Part shown: piece by piece, positions 1-9,632 of the stretch | Layout of the letters: each line of letters begins with the position of its first letter | Numbering within the stretch: position 1 is the first letter of the stretch | Assembly (NCBI RefSeq): GCF_005860775.1 | Contig: NZ_VCHQ01000031.1 | Span: forward strand, 112,855 to 176,854 | Direction: 5' to 3' | DNA: 64,000 nucleotides | DNA from: Klebsiella indica | GTDB taxonomy: Bacteria; Pseudomonadota; Gammaproteobacteria; Enterobacterales; Enterobacteriaceae | Translations under genes and position numbers: made by a program | The notes under the pieces: generated by a model | Seen by the model: the letters and a program-made list of their open reading frames with translations, nothing else | Told to the model about the DNA's origin: nothing | Database searches by the model: none

Positions 1-3000
1 ATCGACTTTCTGCTTGGCTACCTGAAAGAGCTGTTGCCGCGTCGCCCGGATCTGAAAATCATCATCACCTCCGCGACCATCGACCCGGAGCGCTTCTCGC
101 GTCATTTTAACCATGCGCCGATCATTGAAGTTTCCGGCAGAACGTACCCGGTTGAGGTGCGCTATCGTCCGATTGTCGAAGAAGCGGACGATACCGAGCG
201 CGATCAGCTTCAGGCGATTTTTGACGCGGTGGATGAACTGGGGCGTGAAAGTCCCGGCGATATCCTGATCTTTATGAGCGGCGAGCGTGAAATCCGCGAT
301 ACCGCCGATGCGCTCAATAAACTGAACTTGCGCCATACGGAAGTGCTGCCGCTGTATGCGCGGTTGTCCAACAGCGAACAGAACCGCGTGTTCCAGGCCC
401 ATAGCGGGCGTCGTATCGTGCTGGCGACCAACGTGGCAGAAACCTCGCTCACCGTGCCGGGCATCAAATACGTTATCGATCCCGGCACTGCGCGCATCAG
501 TCGCTACAGCTACCGCACCAAAGTGCAGCGACTGCCGATTGAACCGGTTTCACAGGCTTCCGCTAACCAGCGTAAAGGCCGCTGTGGACGTGTGTCGGAA
601 GGGATCTGCATCCGTCTGTATTCGGAAGATGACTTCCTGTCGCGCCCGGAATTTACCGACCCGGAGATTCTGCGTACCAACCTGGCTTCGGTTATTTTGC
701 AAATGACGGCGCTGGGGCTGGGCGATATCGCCGCATTCCCGTTTGTTGAAGCGCCGGATAAACGCAACATTCAGGACGGCGTGCGTCTGCTGGAAGAGCT
801 TGGGGCGATTACGACCGATGAGCAGCAAACAGCTTATAAACTGACGCCTTCAGGACGCCAGTTGTCGCAGCTGCCGGTAGACCCGCGTCTGGCGCGGATG
901 GTGCTGGAAGCGCAGAAACACGGCTGCGTGCGTGAGGCGATGATCATCACCTCCGCGCTGTCTATTCAGGACCCGCGTGAGCGCCCGATGGATAAACAGC
1001 AGGCGTCCGATGAGAAGCACCGTCGTTTCCACGATAAAGAGTCTGACTTCCTCGCCTTTGTGAATCTGTGGAATTACCTCGGCGAGCAGCAGAAAGCGCT
1101 GTCGTCGAACCAGTTCCGCCGCCTGTGCCGCACCGATTACCTGAACTATCTGCGCGTGCGCGAATGGCAGGATATCTACACCCAATTGCGCCAGGTGGTG
1201 AAAGAGCTGGGTATTCCGATAAACAGCGAACCGGCGCAATACCGTGAAGTGCATATCGCGCTGCTGACCGGGCTGCTGTCGCATATCGGGATGAAAGATG
1301 CCGACAAGCAGGAGTATACCGGCGCGCGCAATGCCCGTTTCTCCATCTTCCCGGGTTCCGGTTTGTTTAAGAAGCCGCCGAAGTGGGCGATGGTCGCAGA
1401 ACTGGTGGAAACCAGCCGCCTGTGGGGGCGCATTGCGGCGCGCATCGATCCCGAGTGGGTGGAACCGGTTGCCCAGCATCTGATTAAGCGTTCTTACAGC
1501 GAACCGCACTGGGAACGGGCGCAGGGCGCGGTGATGGCGACGGAGAAAGTGACCGTGTACGGTCTGCCGATAGTGGCCGCGCGTAAGGTGAATTACAGCC
1601 AGATCGACCCGGCGCTGTGTCGCGAGTTGTTTATTCGTCATGCGCTGGTAGAGGGCGACTGGCAGACGCGCCACGCCTTCTTCCGCGACAACCTGAAGCT
1701 GCGTGCGGAAGTGGAAGAGATGGAGCATAAATCGCGCCGTCGCGACATTCTGGTCGATGATGAGACGCTGTTTGAGTTCTACGACCAGCGCATCAGTCAT
1801 GACGTGATCTCCGCGCGTCACTTCGACAACTGGTGGAAAAAAGTCAGCCGCGAAACGCCGGATCTGCTCAACTTTGAAAAGAGTATGCTCATCAAAGAGG
1901 GCGCGGAAAAAATCAGCAAGCTGGATTACCCGAACTTCTGGCACCAGGGAAATCTTAAGCTGCGGCTGAGCTATCAGTTTGAACCGGGCGCCGACGCCGA
2001 CGGCGTCACCGTCCATATCCCGCTTCCGTTGTTAAACCAGGTGGAAGAGTCCGGGTTTGAATGGCAAATTCCAGGTCTGCGCCGTGAGCTGGTGATTGCG
2101 CTGATTAAATCGCTGCCGAAACCGGTACGACGGAACTTTGTTCCGGCGCCAAACTATGCTGAAGCGTTTTTGGGTCGCGTAACGCCGCTGGAGCTACCGT
2201 TGCTGGATGCGCTGGAGCGTGAGTTACGGCGGATGACCGGCGTGACGGTAGATCGCGAAGACTGGCACTGGGATCAGGTGCCCGATCATCTGAAGATCAC
2301 CTTCCGCGTGGTGGATGACAAAAACAAGAAGTTGCAGGAAGGGCGTTCTCTGCACGATCTGAAGGATACGCTGAAAGGGAAAGTCCAGGAGACGCTCTCG
2401 GCGGTGGCTGATGACGGCATCGAGCAGAGTGGGCTGCACATCTGGAGTTTCGGTCAGCTGCCGGAAAGCTATGAGCAGAAACGCGGCAATTACAAAGTGA
2501 AGGCGTGGCCAGCGCTGGTAGATGAGCGTGATAGCGTCGCCATCAGGCTGTTTGACAATCCGCTGGAGCAGCAACAGGCAATGTGGTGCGGTTTACGCCG
2601 CTTGCTGCTGCTGAATATTCCGTCGCCGATTAAGTATCTGCACGAAAAACTGCCGAACAAAGCCAAGCTCGGTCTGTACTTCAACCCGTATGGCAAAGTG
2701 CTGGAGTTGATTGACGACTGCATCTCCTGCGGCGTGGACAAGCTGATCGACGTCAATGGCGGCCCGGTATGGACGGAAGAGGCTTTTGCCGCGCTGCATG
2801 AGAAGGTGCGCGCCGAGCTGAACGACACCGTTGTCGATATCGCGAAGCAGGTCGAGCAGATCCTGACCGCCGTGTTCACGATCAACAAACGTCTGAAAGG
2901 ACGCGTGGATATGACGATGGCGCTGGGGCTGTCTGATATCAAAGCGCAAATGGGCGGGCTGGTGTATCGCGGTTTTGTCACCGGCAACGGCTTTAAGCGC

Positions 3001-3288
3001 CTCGGCGATACGCTGCGCTATTTGCAGGCGATTGAAAAACGGCTGGAGAAACTGGCGGTCGATCCGCACCGTGACAGGGCGCAGATGCTGAAAATTGAAA
3101 GCGTGCAGCAGGCCTGGCAGCAGTGGATTAACAAGCTGCCGCCAGCCCGCCGTGATGACGACGACGTCAAAGAAATCCGCTGGATGATTGAGGAGCTGCG
3201 CGTCAGCTACTTTGCACAACAGCTCGGCACGCCGTACCCGATTTCTGACAAGCGGGTGTTGCAGGCGATGGATCAGATTACCGCGTAA
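1..3288 (+). CDS. hrpA: ATP-dependent RNA helicase HrpA, 3' part (5' end outside window)
   Basis: The reading frame is open from base 1 and ends at TAA 3286-3288, giving about 1,095 codons of a protein that is about 1,300 aa in E. coli. The first visible residues, IDFLLGYLKELLP, normally follow the DEAH box directly, so the Walker A and DEAH motifs lie just outside. Motif III (IIITSATID) is at about bases 58-84, NVAETSLTVPG and the motif VI region (QRKGRCGRVSEG) follow, then the HA2/winged-helix and OB-type regions and the long HrpA-specific C-terminal domain. HrpA is a DEAH-box helicase known to act on ribosomes and mRNA. Long antisense frames inside it (for example 850-2016 minus) are composition shadows. 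Confidence 0.97.
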   Translation: MDFLLGYLKELLPRRPDLKIIITSATIDPERFSRHFNHAPIIEVSGRTYPVEVRYRPIVEEADDTERDQLQAIFDAVDELGRESPGDILIFMSGEREIRDTADALNKLNLRHTEVLPLYARLSNSEQNRVFQAHSGRRIVLATNVAETSLTVPGIKYVIDPGTARISRYSYRTKVQRLPIEPVSQASANQRKGRCGRVSEGICIRLYSEDDFLSRPEFTDPEILRTNLASVILQMTALGLGDIAAFPFVEAPDKRNIQDGVRLLEELGAITTDEQQTAYKLTPSGRQLSQLPVDPRLARMVLEAQKHGCVREAMIITSALSIQDPRERPMDKQQASDEKHRRFHDKESDFLAFVNLWNYLGEQQKALSSNQFRRLCRTDYLNYLRVREWQDIYTQLRQVVKELGIPINSEPAQYREVHIALLTGLLSHIGMKDADKQEYTGARNARFSIFPGSGLFKKPPKWAMVAELVETSRLWGRIAARIDPEWVEPVAQHLIKRSYSEPHWERAQGAVMATEKVTVYGLPIVAARKVNYSQIDPALCRELFIRHALVEGDWQTRHAFFRDNLKLRAEVEEMEHKSRRRDILVDDETLFEFYDQRISHDVISARHFDNWWKKVSRETPDLLNFEKSMLIKEGAEKISKLDYPNFWHQGNLKLRLSYQFEPGADADGVTVHIPLPLLNQVEESGFEWQIPGLRRELVIALIKSLPKPVRRNFVPAPNYAEAFLGRVTPLELPLLDALERELRRMTGVTVDREDWHWDQVPDHLKITFRVVDDKNKKLQEGRSLHDLKDTLKGKVQETLSAVADDGIEQSGLHIWSFGQLPESYEQKRGNYKVKAWPALVDERDSVAIRLFDNPLEQQQAMWCGLRRLLLLNIPSPIKYLHEKLPNKAKLGLYFNPYGKVLELIDDCISCGVDKLIDVNGGPVWTEEAFAALHEKVRAELNDTVVDIAKQVEQILTAVFTINKRLKGRVDMTMALGLSDIKAQMGGLVYRGFVTGNGFKRLGDTLRYLQAIEKRLEKLAVDPHRDRAQMLKIESVQQAWQQWINKLPPARRDDDDVKEIRWMIEELRVSYFAQQLGTPYPISDKRVLQAMDQITA

Positions 3289-3299
3289 TTATGGCGTTT

Positions 3300-3334
3300 C
3301 CCCCGGTGGCGCAGTCAATCGTGCTTACCGGGGG
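3300..3334 (+). terminator. GC-rich hairpin after hrpA (possible terminator)
   Basis: CCCCCGGT at 3300-3307 pairs with ACCGGGGG at 3327-3334 around a 19-base loop, 12 bases after the hrpA stop and between convergent hrpA and the glutamate dehydrogenase gene. There is no clear T-run, so it may be a weak terminator or an mRNA 3'-end stabiliser. Confidence 0.4.
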
Positions 3335-3421
3335 AGCGCGTACTGAATGGTGGTCCGCTATCTGGCGGAAATGCGGCATAATATTTAATGCGGTTTTGTC
3401 ATCAGCTTCATCATGGGAATG

Positions 3422-4696
3422 TTATCCAGGATAGATGCCGCGATCTCTACGCGCCATCAAAATCCGTTCGCAGGCCACAATATAGGCGGCGGTACGTAAA
3501 GAGCACGCTTTTTCAATCGCTTTTTCGTACACGTGAACGATAGCGTCGGTCATGATGCGGTCCATTTTGGCGTTGATCTCCTCTTCGCTCCAGAAGAAGC
3601 TGGCCATATCCTGCACCCATTCGAAGTAGCTGACGGTCACGCCACCGGCATTACAGATTACGTCCGGCACCACCACGATGCCGCGCTCAGCCAGTACGTC
3701 ATCGGCTTCCGGATAGGTCGGGCCGTTGGCGCCTTCGAGCACCAGTTTACAGCTAATGATTTCCGCCCGTTCACGCGTGATCTGGCCTTCCAGCGCCGCC
3801 GGGATCAGAATATCCATTGGCATGGTCCAGAACGCTTCTTTCGCAATTTCACGTGCCCCCGGGAAACCGGCAATTTGCTTGTTCTCAGCCTGCCAGGCGG
3901 TCAACGCGGTCATATCAATGCCACCCTCGTTAAACAGTGTCGCCGTATGGTCCTGAATGACGACGATGCGTGCGCCGACGTCAGCAAACAGACGAGCGGC
4001 TTCACTACCGACGTTACCAAAACCTTGCAGCGCCACTTTCGCGCCTTCAATTTCGATACCGCTGCGGCGCGCGACTTCACGTCCGGTGACGAATACGCCG
4101 CGACCGGTGGCTTTTTCCCGGCCGAGGGAGCCACCGAGATGGATAGGTTTACCCGTCACCACGCCAGTGATGGTGGTACCGTGATTCATGGAGTAAGTAT
4201 CCATCATCCAGGCCATTACTTTGCCGTTGGTGCCGACATCTGGCGCCGGGATATCTTTTTGCGGGCCGATGATGATGCCGATCTCGCTGGTATAGCGGCG
4301 GGTAAGACGTTCCAGTTCACCTTCTGATAATGAGAACGGATCGACGCGGATACCGCCTTTCGCACCACCATAAGGAATATTGACAGCCGCGCACTTGATG
4401 GTCATCCAGGCGGAAAGCGCCATCACCTCATTCAGATCCACATCCGGATGGTAGCGAATCCCCCCTTTACCCGGCCCACGCGATAGATTGTGCTGGACGC
4501 GATAACCTTCGAAATGACGGATGGTTCCGTCATCCATTTGTACTGGTATATCAACAATTAGCGCACGTTTAGGGTGGCGCAGCGTTTCAATCCAGTATGC
4601 GAGATCGCCCAGGTAGGGCGCGACGCGATCGATTTGGCGCAGGTAGGTGGTCCAGGGCGATGTACTACTTTCAGAAGCGTAAGATAACTTTTCCAT
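3422..4696 (-). CDS. Glutamate dehydrogenase, NAD-type (catabolic) family
   Basis: A 424-aa protein of the short hexameric Glu/Leu/Phe/Val dehydrogenase family, which interconverts glutamate with 2-oxoglutarate and ammonia in the cytosol. The catalytic lysine segment PYGGAKGG is visible (Lys about 113), with the substrate-site glycines [11 protein letters not shown] before it and a Rossmann motif GFGNVGS at about residues 225-231. Sequence style is that of RocG/GudB-like catabolic enzymes rather than the 447-aa E. coli GdhA. The start at 4696 lacks a strong Shine-Dalgarno sequence. It is convergent with hrpA and divergent from ydcF; in E. coli hrpA and ydcF are adjacent without this gene, so it is probably an accessory insertion or a lineage-specific retention. 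Cofactor choice is inferred from family resemblance. Confidence 0.9.
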   Translation of the reverse strand: MEKLSYASESSTSPWTTYLRQIDRVAPYLGDLAYWIETLRHPKRALIVDIPVQMDDGTIRHFEGYRVQHNLSRGPGKGGIRYHPDVDLNEVMALSAWMTIKCAAVNIPYGGAKGGIRVDPFSLSEGELERLTRRYTSEIGIIIGPQKDIPAPDVGTNGKVMAWMMDTYSMNHGTTITGVVTGKPIHLGGSLGREKATGRGVFVTGREVARRSGIEIEGAKVALQGFGNVGSEAARLFADVGARIVVIQDHTATLFNEGGIDMTALTAWQAENKQIAGFPGAREIAKEAFWTMPMDILIPAALEGQITRERAEIISCKLVLEGANGPTYPEADDVLAERGIVVVPDVICNAGGVTVSYFEWVQDMASFFWSEEEINAKMDRIMTDAIVHVYEKAIEKACSLRTAAYIVACERILMARRDRGIYPG

Positions 4697-5116
4697 AAGA
4701 GTCCTGTTTTACTGTGGTAATTATATTGTTGGTCGCGGAAAGAGATAGACATAAACTCTGTAAACGGAAGGTTATCACCAATTTAATAGAATGGAATTTG
4801 ACGAAAATGCAGAATATACCGCCGTTACGTGAGAGCGAGGTTGTTTATGCATAACAAATCATATGAACAGTGTTTTTGTGGGTGAATATGCATTTTGCGG
4901 CCTTAAAACCGATACAGAGATGATTTTCACCTATTTATCAGAATATTGAGCTCCTTCAAAAAGTGAATAAAATGCTATCTGTGTGTATTGACTATGTTGC
5001 AAAAGGAGAGGTGAACGTATTCTTCGTCGATTTGCCGTTTATGATCTCAAATGTCTTCGGCGGTTTATGATGATATTCGCTCACTGAAGCGTGAAATGAA
5101 GGAAACAGGAGAAGGA
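4697..5116. promoter_or_regulatory. Divergent intergenic region, glutamate dehydrogenase / ydcF
   Basis: About 420 AT-rich bases without a convincing gene. They must hold both divergent promoters. TTATGCATAA near 4846-4855 and TGAATATGCATT near 4883-4894 are palindrome-like and loosely resemble ArgR half-sites (TGAAT..ATTCA), but with mismatches, so no operator is claimed. An in-frame GTG-type extension of ydcF to 5051 is possible but lacks support. Confidence 0.35.
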
Positions 5117-5908
5117 ATGTCAGAATATTTTCCAGCCTTGCCTGAGGCGACATTAATGGCGGCAAACCAGCTTGGGGCGTGGCTGGCGCAGGATGATTTG
5201 CCTCAGGAGGCGCAAATAGAAGTGGTTGTGCTGGCAGGCAATGCGGTGATCCCGACCATTGATTTTGCCTGCCAACTGGCAGCACGTAGCGCTGTTCCAC
5301 TGCTGATCAGCGGCGGTATCGGTCACTCCACCGCTTTTTTATATAACGCAGTGTTAAATGATCCACGCTACTGTCAGTTACCGGTATCAGGTCGCGCTGA
5401 GGCGTGTATTCTTGCCGATATCGCTCATCGCTTCTGGCATATTCCGCTGGAGCGAATTGTGGTGGAAGACCAGTCCACCCACTGCGGAGAGAACGCGCGC
5501 TTTACCCGATATATGCTGGAGCAGAGGGGCGTAGCTCATGGTACGGGCGTTGTCATTCAGGATCCGACAATGCAGCGCAGGACGATGGCGACGTTTGCCC
5601 GCGTCTGGCAAGGAGAGGAGGCCGCGCCACGGTGGTACAGCGCGCCGGGCTGTTCACCGATATTGTGCAATGGTGAAAGTGGATTAACTTTCAGCGGTGA
5701 GAATAAGGGGCTGTGGCCGGTTGGTCGCTATCTGGCGTTGATGCTGGGTGAGCTACCGCGTTTGACGGATGATCCGCAGGGTTATGGTCCGCTGGGTAAG
5801 GGGTTTATCGTCCATGTTGATATTCCTCCGCATATTGTTCAGGCGTGGCAGACGCTGCGCGACGACAGTCTGTTATCCGATGCGCTGAGTGCGCGCCAGT
5901 TGGGTTAA
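5117..5908 (+). CDS. ydcF: YdcF-like DUF218 protein
   Basis: A 263-aa cytosolic protein matching E. coli YdcF closely (266 aa), with the DUF218/SanA-like core: VVLAGNAV near residue 40, LISGGIGHST near residue 68, GRAEA and EDQSTHCGENA further on. YdcF is known to bind S-adenosylmethionine, but its cellular role is unsettled. The start was set at ATG 5117 because AGGAG (5107-5111) sits just upstream and the length then matches the family; an upstream extension to 5051 is in frame but unlikely. It precedes aldA as in E. coli. Confidence 0.92.
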   Translation: MSEYFPALPEATLMAANQLGAWLAQDDLPQEAQIEVVVLAGNAVIPTIDFACQLAARSAVPLLISGGIGHSTAFLYNAVLNDPRYCQLPVSGRAEACILADIAHRFWHIPLERIVVEDQSTHCGENARFTRYMLEQRGVAHGTGVVIQDPTMQRRTMATFARVWQGEEAAPRWYSAPGCSPILCNGESGLTFSGENKGLWPVGRYLALMLGELPRLTDDPQGYGPLGKGFIVHVDIPPHIVQAWQTLRDDSLLSDALSARQLG

Positions 5909-6280
5909 ACGGCGAAGGGATTTTTTCTGAACGGTGCTAATGCGGTTCAGGCGTTATCTGTTTCCCGGCAATCTGAACAAGAAACAGTCGTGGAGAGAAA
6001 AAGGCGCACACTATTCGAGGATACGCCTTGTCTTTCCTCAAACGCGACCATGTGAACGCATTCCATCATCCAGCCGCATTTGCTATTTGCCCGTTTCCAC
6101 CAGGACCCTCGCAAACGGGCACTGCGTGTTATTCAATAACGTGCTTTTCAGCCTCTGGTTTGCTTGTTTTTATGAAATGTCTCACAAAAGCAAGTCGTCG
6201 AACTGTCTCTTTGCCTGTCAGGCGATAGTTTTTAACATTAAATTCACTTGCTAAAAACAATAATGCCACAGGAGCAGATC
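5909..6280. promoter_or_regulatory. ydcF-aldA intergenic region with hairpin
   Basis: About 370 bases with no supported gene. A hairpin with arms TGCCCGTTT (6088-6096) and AAACGGGCA (6113-6121) is the only clear structure; it could terminate ydcF transcription or lie in the aldA leader. The aldA promoter should be in the AT-rich stretch 6125-6260. Short open frames here (5934-6254, 6028-6228) look like chance. Confidence 0.4.
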
Positions 6281-7720
6281 ATGACAGCACCCGTTCAACA
6301 CCCTATGTACATTGATGGTCAGTTTGAACCTGGCCGCGCTGATGCATGGATTGATGTCATCAATCCGGCGACCGAAGCGTTGCTTTCGCGGATCCCCGAT
6401 GGCAGCGCGGAAGATGCGCAACGCGCGATTCTGGCCGCTGAGCGAGCACAGCCCGCCTGGGAAGCTCTGCCTGCCATTGAGCGAGCGGGATGGTTACGCA
6501 AAATCGCTGCCGGTATTCGTGAACGGGCTGATGAGATCGCTGCGCTGATTGTTGCCGAGGGCGGGAAAATTCAGCAACTGGCGGCGGTTGAAGTCTCATT
6601 TACTGCCGATTATCTCGACTATATGGCCGAATGGGCGCGGCGCTATGAAGGGGAGATCATCCAGAGCGATCGTCCGGGCGAAAATATTTTGCTTTTCAAA
6701 CGCGCACTGGGCGTGACGACAGGGATTCTGCCGTGGAACTTCCCGTTTTTCCTGATTGCCCGCAAACTGGCTCCCGCACTGATTACCGGCAATACCATCG
6801 TGATTAAACCGAGCGAGTTCACGCCGAATAACGCTATCGCCTTCGCGCAAATCGTGCATGACATCGGCTTGCCGAAAGGGGTGTTTAACCTGGTGCTGGG
6901 CCGCGGTGAGACGGTTGGACAGGAACTGGCGGGGAACCCGAAAGTCGCGATGGTGAGCATGACCGGTAGCGTAGCTGCTGGCGAGAAAATTATGGCGGCA
7001 GCGGCGAAAAATATCACCAAAGTGTGCCTGGAGCTCGGCGGAAAAGCGCCCGCGATTGTGATGGATGACGCGGATATTGAACTGGCGGTAAAAGCGGTGG
7101 TGGATTCACGGGTTATCAATAGCGGGCAGGTATGTAACTGCGTCGAGCGCGTCTATGTGCAAAAAGGCGTTTACGATCGTTTTGTTAACCGGTTGGGCGA
7201 GGCATTAAAAGAGGTACAGTTCGGCGATCCGGCTTTACGAGACGATATCTCCATGGGGCCGTTGATTAACGCTGCTGCGCTGGCGCGCGTTGAGCAGAAG
7301 GTCGCGAAGGCGGTCGCTCAGGGGGCGCGGGTGGTGCTTGGCGGCAAGGCCGTGGCAGGTAAGGGCTATTTTTATCCGCCGACGCTGCTGCTGGATGTGC
7401 GCCAGGAGATGGATATTGTTCATGAAGAGACGTTTGGGCCGGTATTGCCGGTGATCGCGTTTGACACGCTCGAAGAGGTGCTGGCGATGGCGAACGACAG
7501 CGACTATGGCCTGACCTCATCAATTTATACTCGCGATCTGAACGTTGCCATGAAGGCGATAAAAGGGCTGAAGTTTGGCGAAACCTATATTAACCGCGAG
7601 AACTTTGAAGCGATGCAGGGCTTCCACGCTGGCTGGCGCAAATCAGGGATTGGCGGCGCTGACGGGCGGCACGGCCTCAATGAGTATCTGCAAACCCAGG
7701 TGGTCTATTTGCAGGCGTAA
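6281..7720 (+). CDS. aldA: Lactaldehyde / glycolaldehyde dehydrogenase AldA
   Basis: A 479-aa NAD-dependent aldehyde dehydrogenase, the same length as E. coli AldA and very similar throughout. It oxidises L-lactaldehyde (fucose and rhamnose breakdown) and glycolaldehyde. The Rossmann-side motif MTGSVAAGEKI, the glutamate motif LELGGKAP and the catalytic cysteine segment NSGQVCNC are all present. Start ATG 6281 follows ACAGGAG; an upstream in-frame start at 6248 would give an unusual N-terminus. It is convergent with gapC. Confidence 0.97.
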   Translation: MTAPVQHPMYIDGQFEPGRADAWIDVINPATEALLSRIPDGSAEDAQRAILAAERAQPAWEALPAIERAGWLRKIAAGIRERADEIAALIVAEGGKIQQLAAVEVSFTADYLDYMAEWARRYEGEIIQSDRPGENILLFKRALGVTTGILPWNFPFFLIARKLAPALITGNTIVIKPSEFTPNNAIAFAQIVHDIGLPKGVFNLVLGRGETVGQELAGNPKVAMVSMTGSVAAGEKIMAAAAKNITKVCLELGGKAPAIVMDDADIELAVKAVVDSRVINSGQVCNCVERVYVQKGVYDRFVNRLGEALKEVQFGDPALRDDISMGPLINAAALARVEQKVAKAVAQGARVVLGGKAVAGKGYFYPPTLLLDVRQEMDIVHEETFGPVLPVIAFDTLEEVLAMANDSDYGLTSSIYTRDLNVAMKAIKGLKFGETYINRENFEAMQGFHAGWRKSGIGGADGRHGLNEYLQTQVVYLQA

Positions 7721-7733
7721 TTGCGTGGACAAT

Positions 7734-7757
7734 AGCGGATAGCTGGCGCTATCCGCT
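7734..7757. terminator. Bidirectional hairpin between aldA and gapC
   Basis: AGCGGATAG pairs with CTATCCGCT around a short loop in the 43-bp gap between convergent aldA and gapC. No strong T-run is seen on either side; it probably still marks the 3' ends of both transcripts. Confidence 0.5.
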
Positions 7758-7763
7758 GTGATG

Positions 7764-8762
7764 TTATTTCGCGAACTTATCCAGTACGCGAATCAACTGA
7801 GTGACAAAGCCATACTCGTTATCATACCAGGCGACTGTCTTCACAAGCTGGAGGTCGCCGACTTCTGCAACCTCCAGTTGGGTGGCGTCATAAATTGACC
7901 CGAAATGGCAGCCAATAACATCCGACGAGACGATCTCTTCTTCGGTATAGCCGAACGATTCATTGTTGGTCGCCGCATTTTTCATCGCCTGATTGACCTC
8001 TTCGGCCGTGACCTTTTTCTCCAGCACCGATACCAGCTCGGTGACTGAGCCTGTTTTGGTCGGTACGCGCTGGGCATGGCCTTTCAGCTTGCCGCTAAGC
8101 TCCGGGATGACCAGGCCGATTGCCTTCGCCGCGCCAGTGGTATGCGGAATGATATTTTCCGCCGCCGCGCGCGAGGCGCGCAAATCTTTTCCGCGCGGGC
8201 CATCAACCAGCGACTGGGTACCGGTATAGGCGTGGATGGTGGTCATGGTTCCCACTTTAATACCGAAAGCGTCGTTGAGCACCTTTGCCATCGGGGCCAG
8301 GCAGTTGGTGGTGCAGGAGGCGACGGAAATAATCGTATCGTCTGCGGCCAGTGTGTCATCGTTAACGTTATACACGATAGTTTTCATATTGCCTGCTGGC
8401 GCGGAAATCAACACTTTTTTCGCCCCGGCGGTCAGGTGCGCCTGTGCTTTCTCTGCTGACGTATAGAAGCCGGTACATTCGACGATAACGTCGGCGCCCA
8501 CCGATTTCCACGGTATATGCTGAGCCTCTTTTTCGGCATAAACGGTAATTTTTTTGCCATTAACAATCAGAGCATCTTCAGTAAAATCAATGCTCCATGG
8601 GAAAGGGCCGTAGTTAGAATCATGCTTTAACAGATAGGCCAGCACTTTCGGCGAGGTGAGGTCGTTAATGGCCACGACCTCTAATGAACTATTGACCTCC
8701 AGTAACCGACGCAGCACCAAACGTCCAATACGACCAAATCCATTAATCCCAAGTTTGCTCAT
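7764..8762 (-). CDS. gapC: Glyceraldehyde-3-phosphate dehydrogenase GapC (intact)
   Basis: A 332-aa full-length GAPDH with the NAD fold INGFGRIGR at residues 6-14, the catalytic SCTTNCLAP (Cys150) and the partner His177 in TTIHAYTG. It converts glyceraldehyde-3-phosphate to 1,3-bisphosphoglycerate. Its position after aldA matches gapC in E. coli, where the K-12 copy is a pseudogene; here the frame is unbroken. The housekeeping gapA is not in this window. Confidence 0.93.
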   Translation of the reverse strand: MSKLGINGFGRIGRLVLRRLLEVNSSLEVVAINDLTSPKVLAYLLKHDSNYGPFPWSIDFTEDALIVNGKKITVYAEKEAQHIPWKSVGADVIVECTGFYTSAEKAQAHLTAGAKKVLISAPAGNMKTIVYNVNDDTLAADDTIISVASCTTNCLAPMAKVLNDAFGIKVGTMTTIHAYTGTQSLVDGPRGKDLRASRAAAENIIPHTTGAAKAIGLVIPELSGKLKGHAQRVPTKTGSVTELVSVLEKKVTAEEVNQAMKNAATNNESFGYTEEEIVSSDVIGCHFGSIYDATQLEVAEVGDLQLVKTVAWYDNEYGFVTQLIRVLDKFAK

Positions 8763-9458
8763 GAAGAATCTCCCGGTAAGTTGAATCGACAGGTTAAAAC
8801 TTCTCCAGGCTTAGTCCAGGCATCGGCATTGAGCAACCCGCACGGTACCACTCGCCATTAATCATTCGGAACAAATGAACCGAAAAGCTAATGGATACAA
8901 TCCGCTGTGAGGGAATAATTTTTTTGTTGCGGTGTTATACCTTGAGGCGATATTGGGGAGGAAAATATGTGGAGCATCATCTTTGACTTATATAACCAAC
9001 GGTTAGCCGGTAGTCGTTCCCGGCACAGCAAATGCGTCTAATGCCTCGCCATCAAGACGGTAACGTATCCACTCACTTTGCGGGAGGGGGGCAGTGAAGT
9101 CAGGATCAGGCTCCCGGTTTTCGTTTCGAGCTGCATTATTTATCGCATAGGCCGGTGTTGGCGGAACGACTGGCCGGCGAGGGGCTCGGTGATAAAGGCC
9201 AGGCGCTTTTTAACCGCAGATTGATGATGAGGCGGTTTCCGGTTTATAAAGTAGAATGCCAGAGTGGTGGTTGCCAGGTATTAATATGTACCATGTTTAG
9301 CGTCGATGATGCGAATTATGGCAAATATGCTTACACAGGTAACCAACGGGCAGTGTTATCGAGGCAAATCCCATTGAGTTTTTTATGTTTTTCCATAACG
9401 AATGTTTCACGAAAACAGCGCAATGTCATTATCATTTTTGTGATCACTTATCCATAAA
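8763..9458. other. Gene-poor stretch with possible coding relics
   Basis: About 700 bases between gapC and the sugar block with no gene I can support. On the minus strand an open frame of about 68 codons without an ATG ends at TAA 9003-9005, and its last residues (DPDFTAPLPQSEWIRYRLD..) look protein-like; on the plus strand GTG 9155-9457 is open for 100 codons, and a 24-codon frame at about 8967 has a GGGGAGG ribosome site. None matches a family I recognise. In E. coli cytochrome b561 (cybB) follows gapC; I see no trace of it. The region could be the scar of a lost gene. Confidence 0.35.
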
Positions 9459-9556
9459 CATGACGCCCATCACAAAATATTAGTGTTCTTTGATCCGTGT
9501 CGCTTTTTTCCTCTCACCGTAAAGAAAACGTTTCCTGTGAAAGGCGGAAAACGTTT
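9459..9556 (+). promoter_or_regulatory. Control region of the PTS/mannosidase operon
   Basis: A CRP-like site is at 9459-9474 (CATGACGCCCATCACA, one good TGTGA half on the minus strand). The 10-mer GAAAACGTTT occurs twice, at 9524-9533 and 9547-9556, 23 bp apart; AAACGTTT is palindromic and is the kind of core seen in LacI-family or other dimeric operators. The EIIA gene starts 77 bp downstream. The cognate regulator could be the PRD protein at 14210 or an unlinked factor. Confidence 0.45.
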
Positions 9557-9632
9557 GTCAGCACTTAGACAAAATAAACATTAGTATATACGTATCTTAA
9601 TTGACGTAATACGCGGATGGAGATGTACGTAT

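Noticed and set aside
850..2016. 388-codon open frame antisense to hrpA
   Set aside because: It mirrors the GC-rich third-position pattern of hrpA, has no ribosome site and its product is low in structure signals; long antisense frames are expected here.
4846..4894. ArgR-like boxes before the glutamate dehydrogenase gene
   Set aside because: Only half-sites match (TGAAT), with two or more mismatches in the other half.
5934..6254. 106-codon frame between ydcF and aldA
   Set aside because: It overlaps the aldA leader and a hairpin, its composition is unlike a protein, and other frames are equally open.
9155..9457. 100-codon GTG-started frame
   Set aside because: No good ribosome site, no recognised motif, and the last third is AT-rich promoter DNA of the PTS operon.
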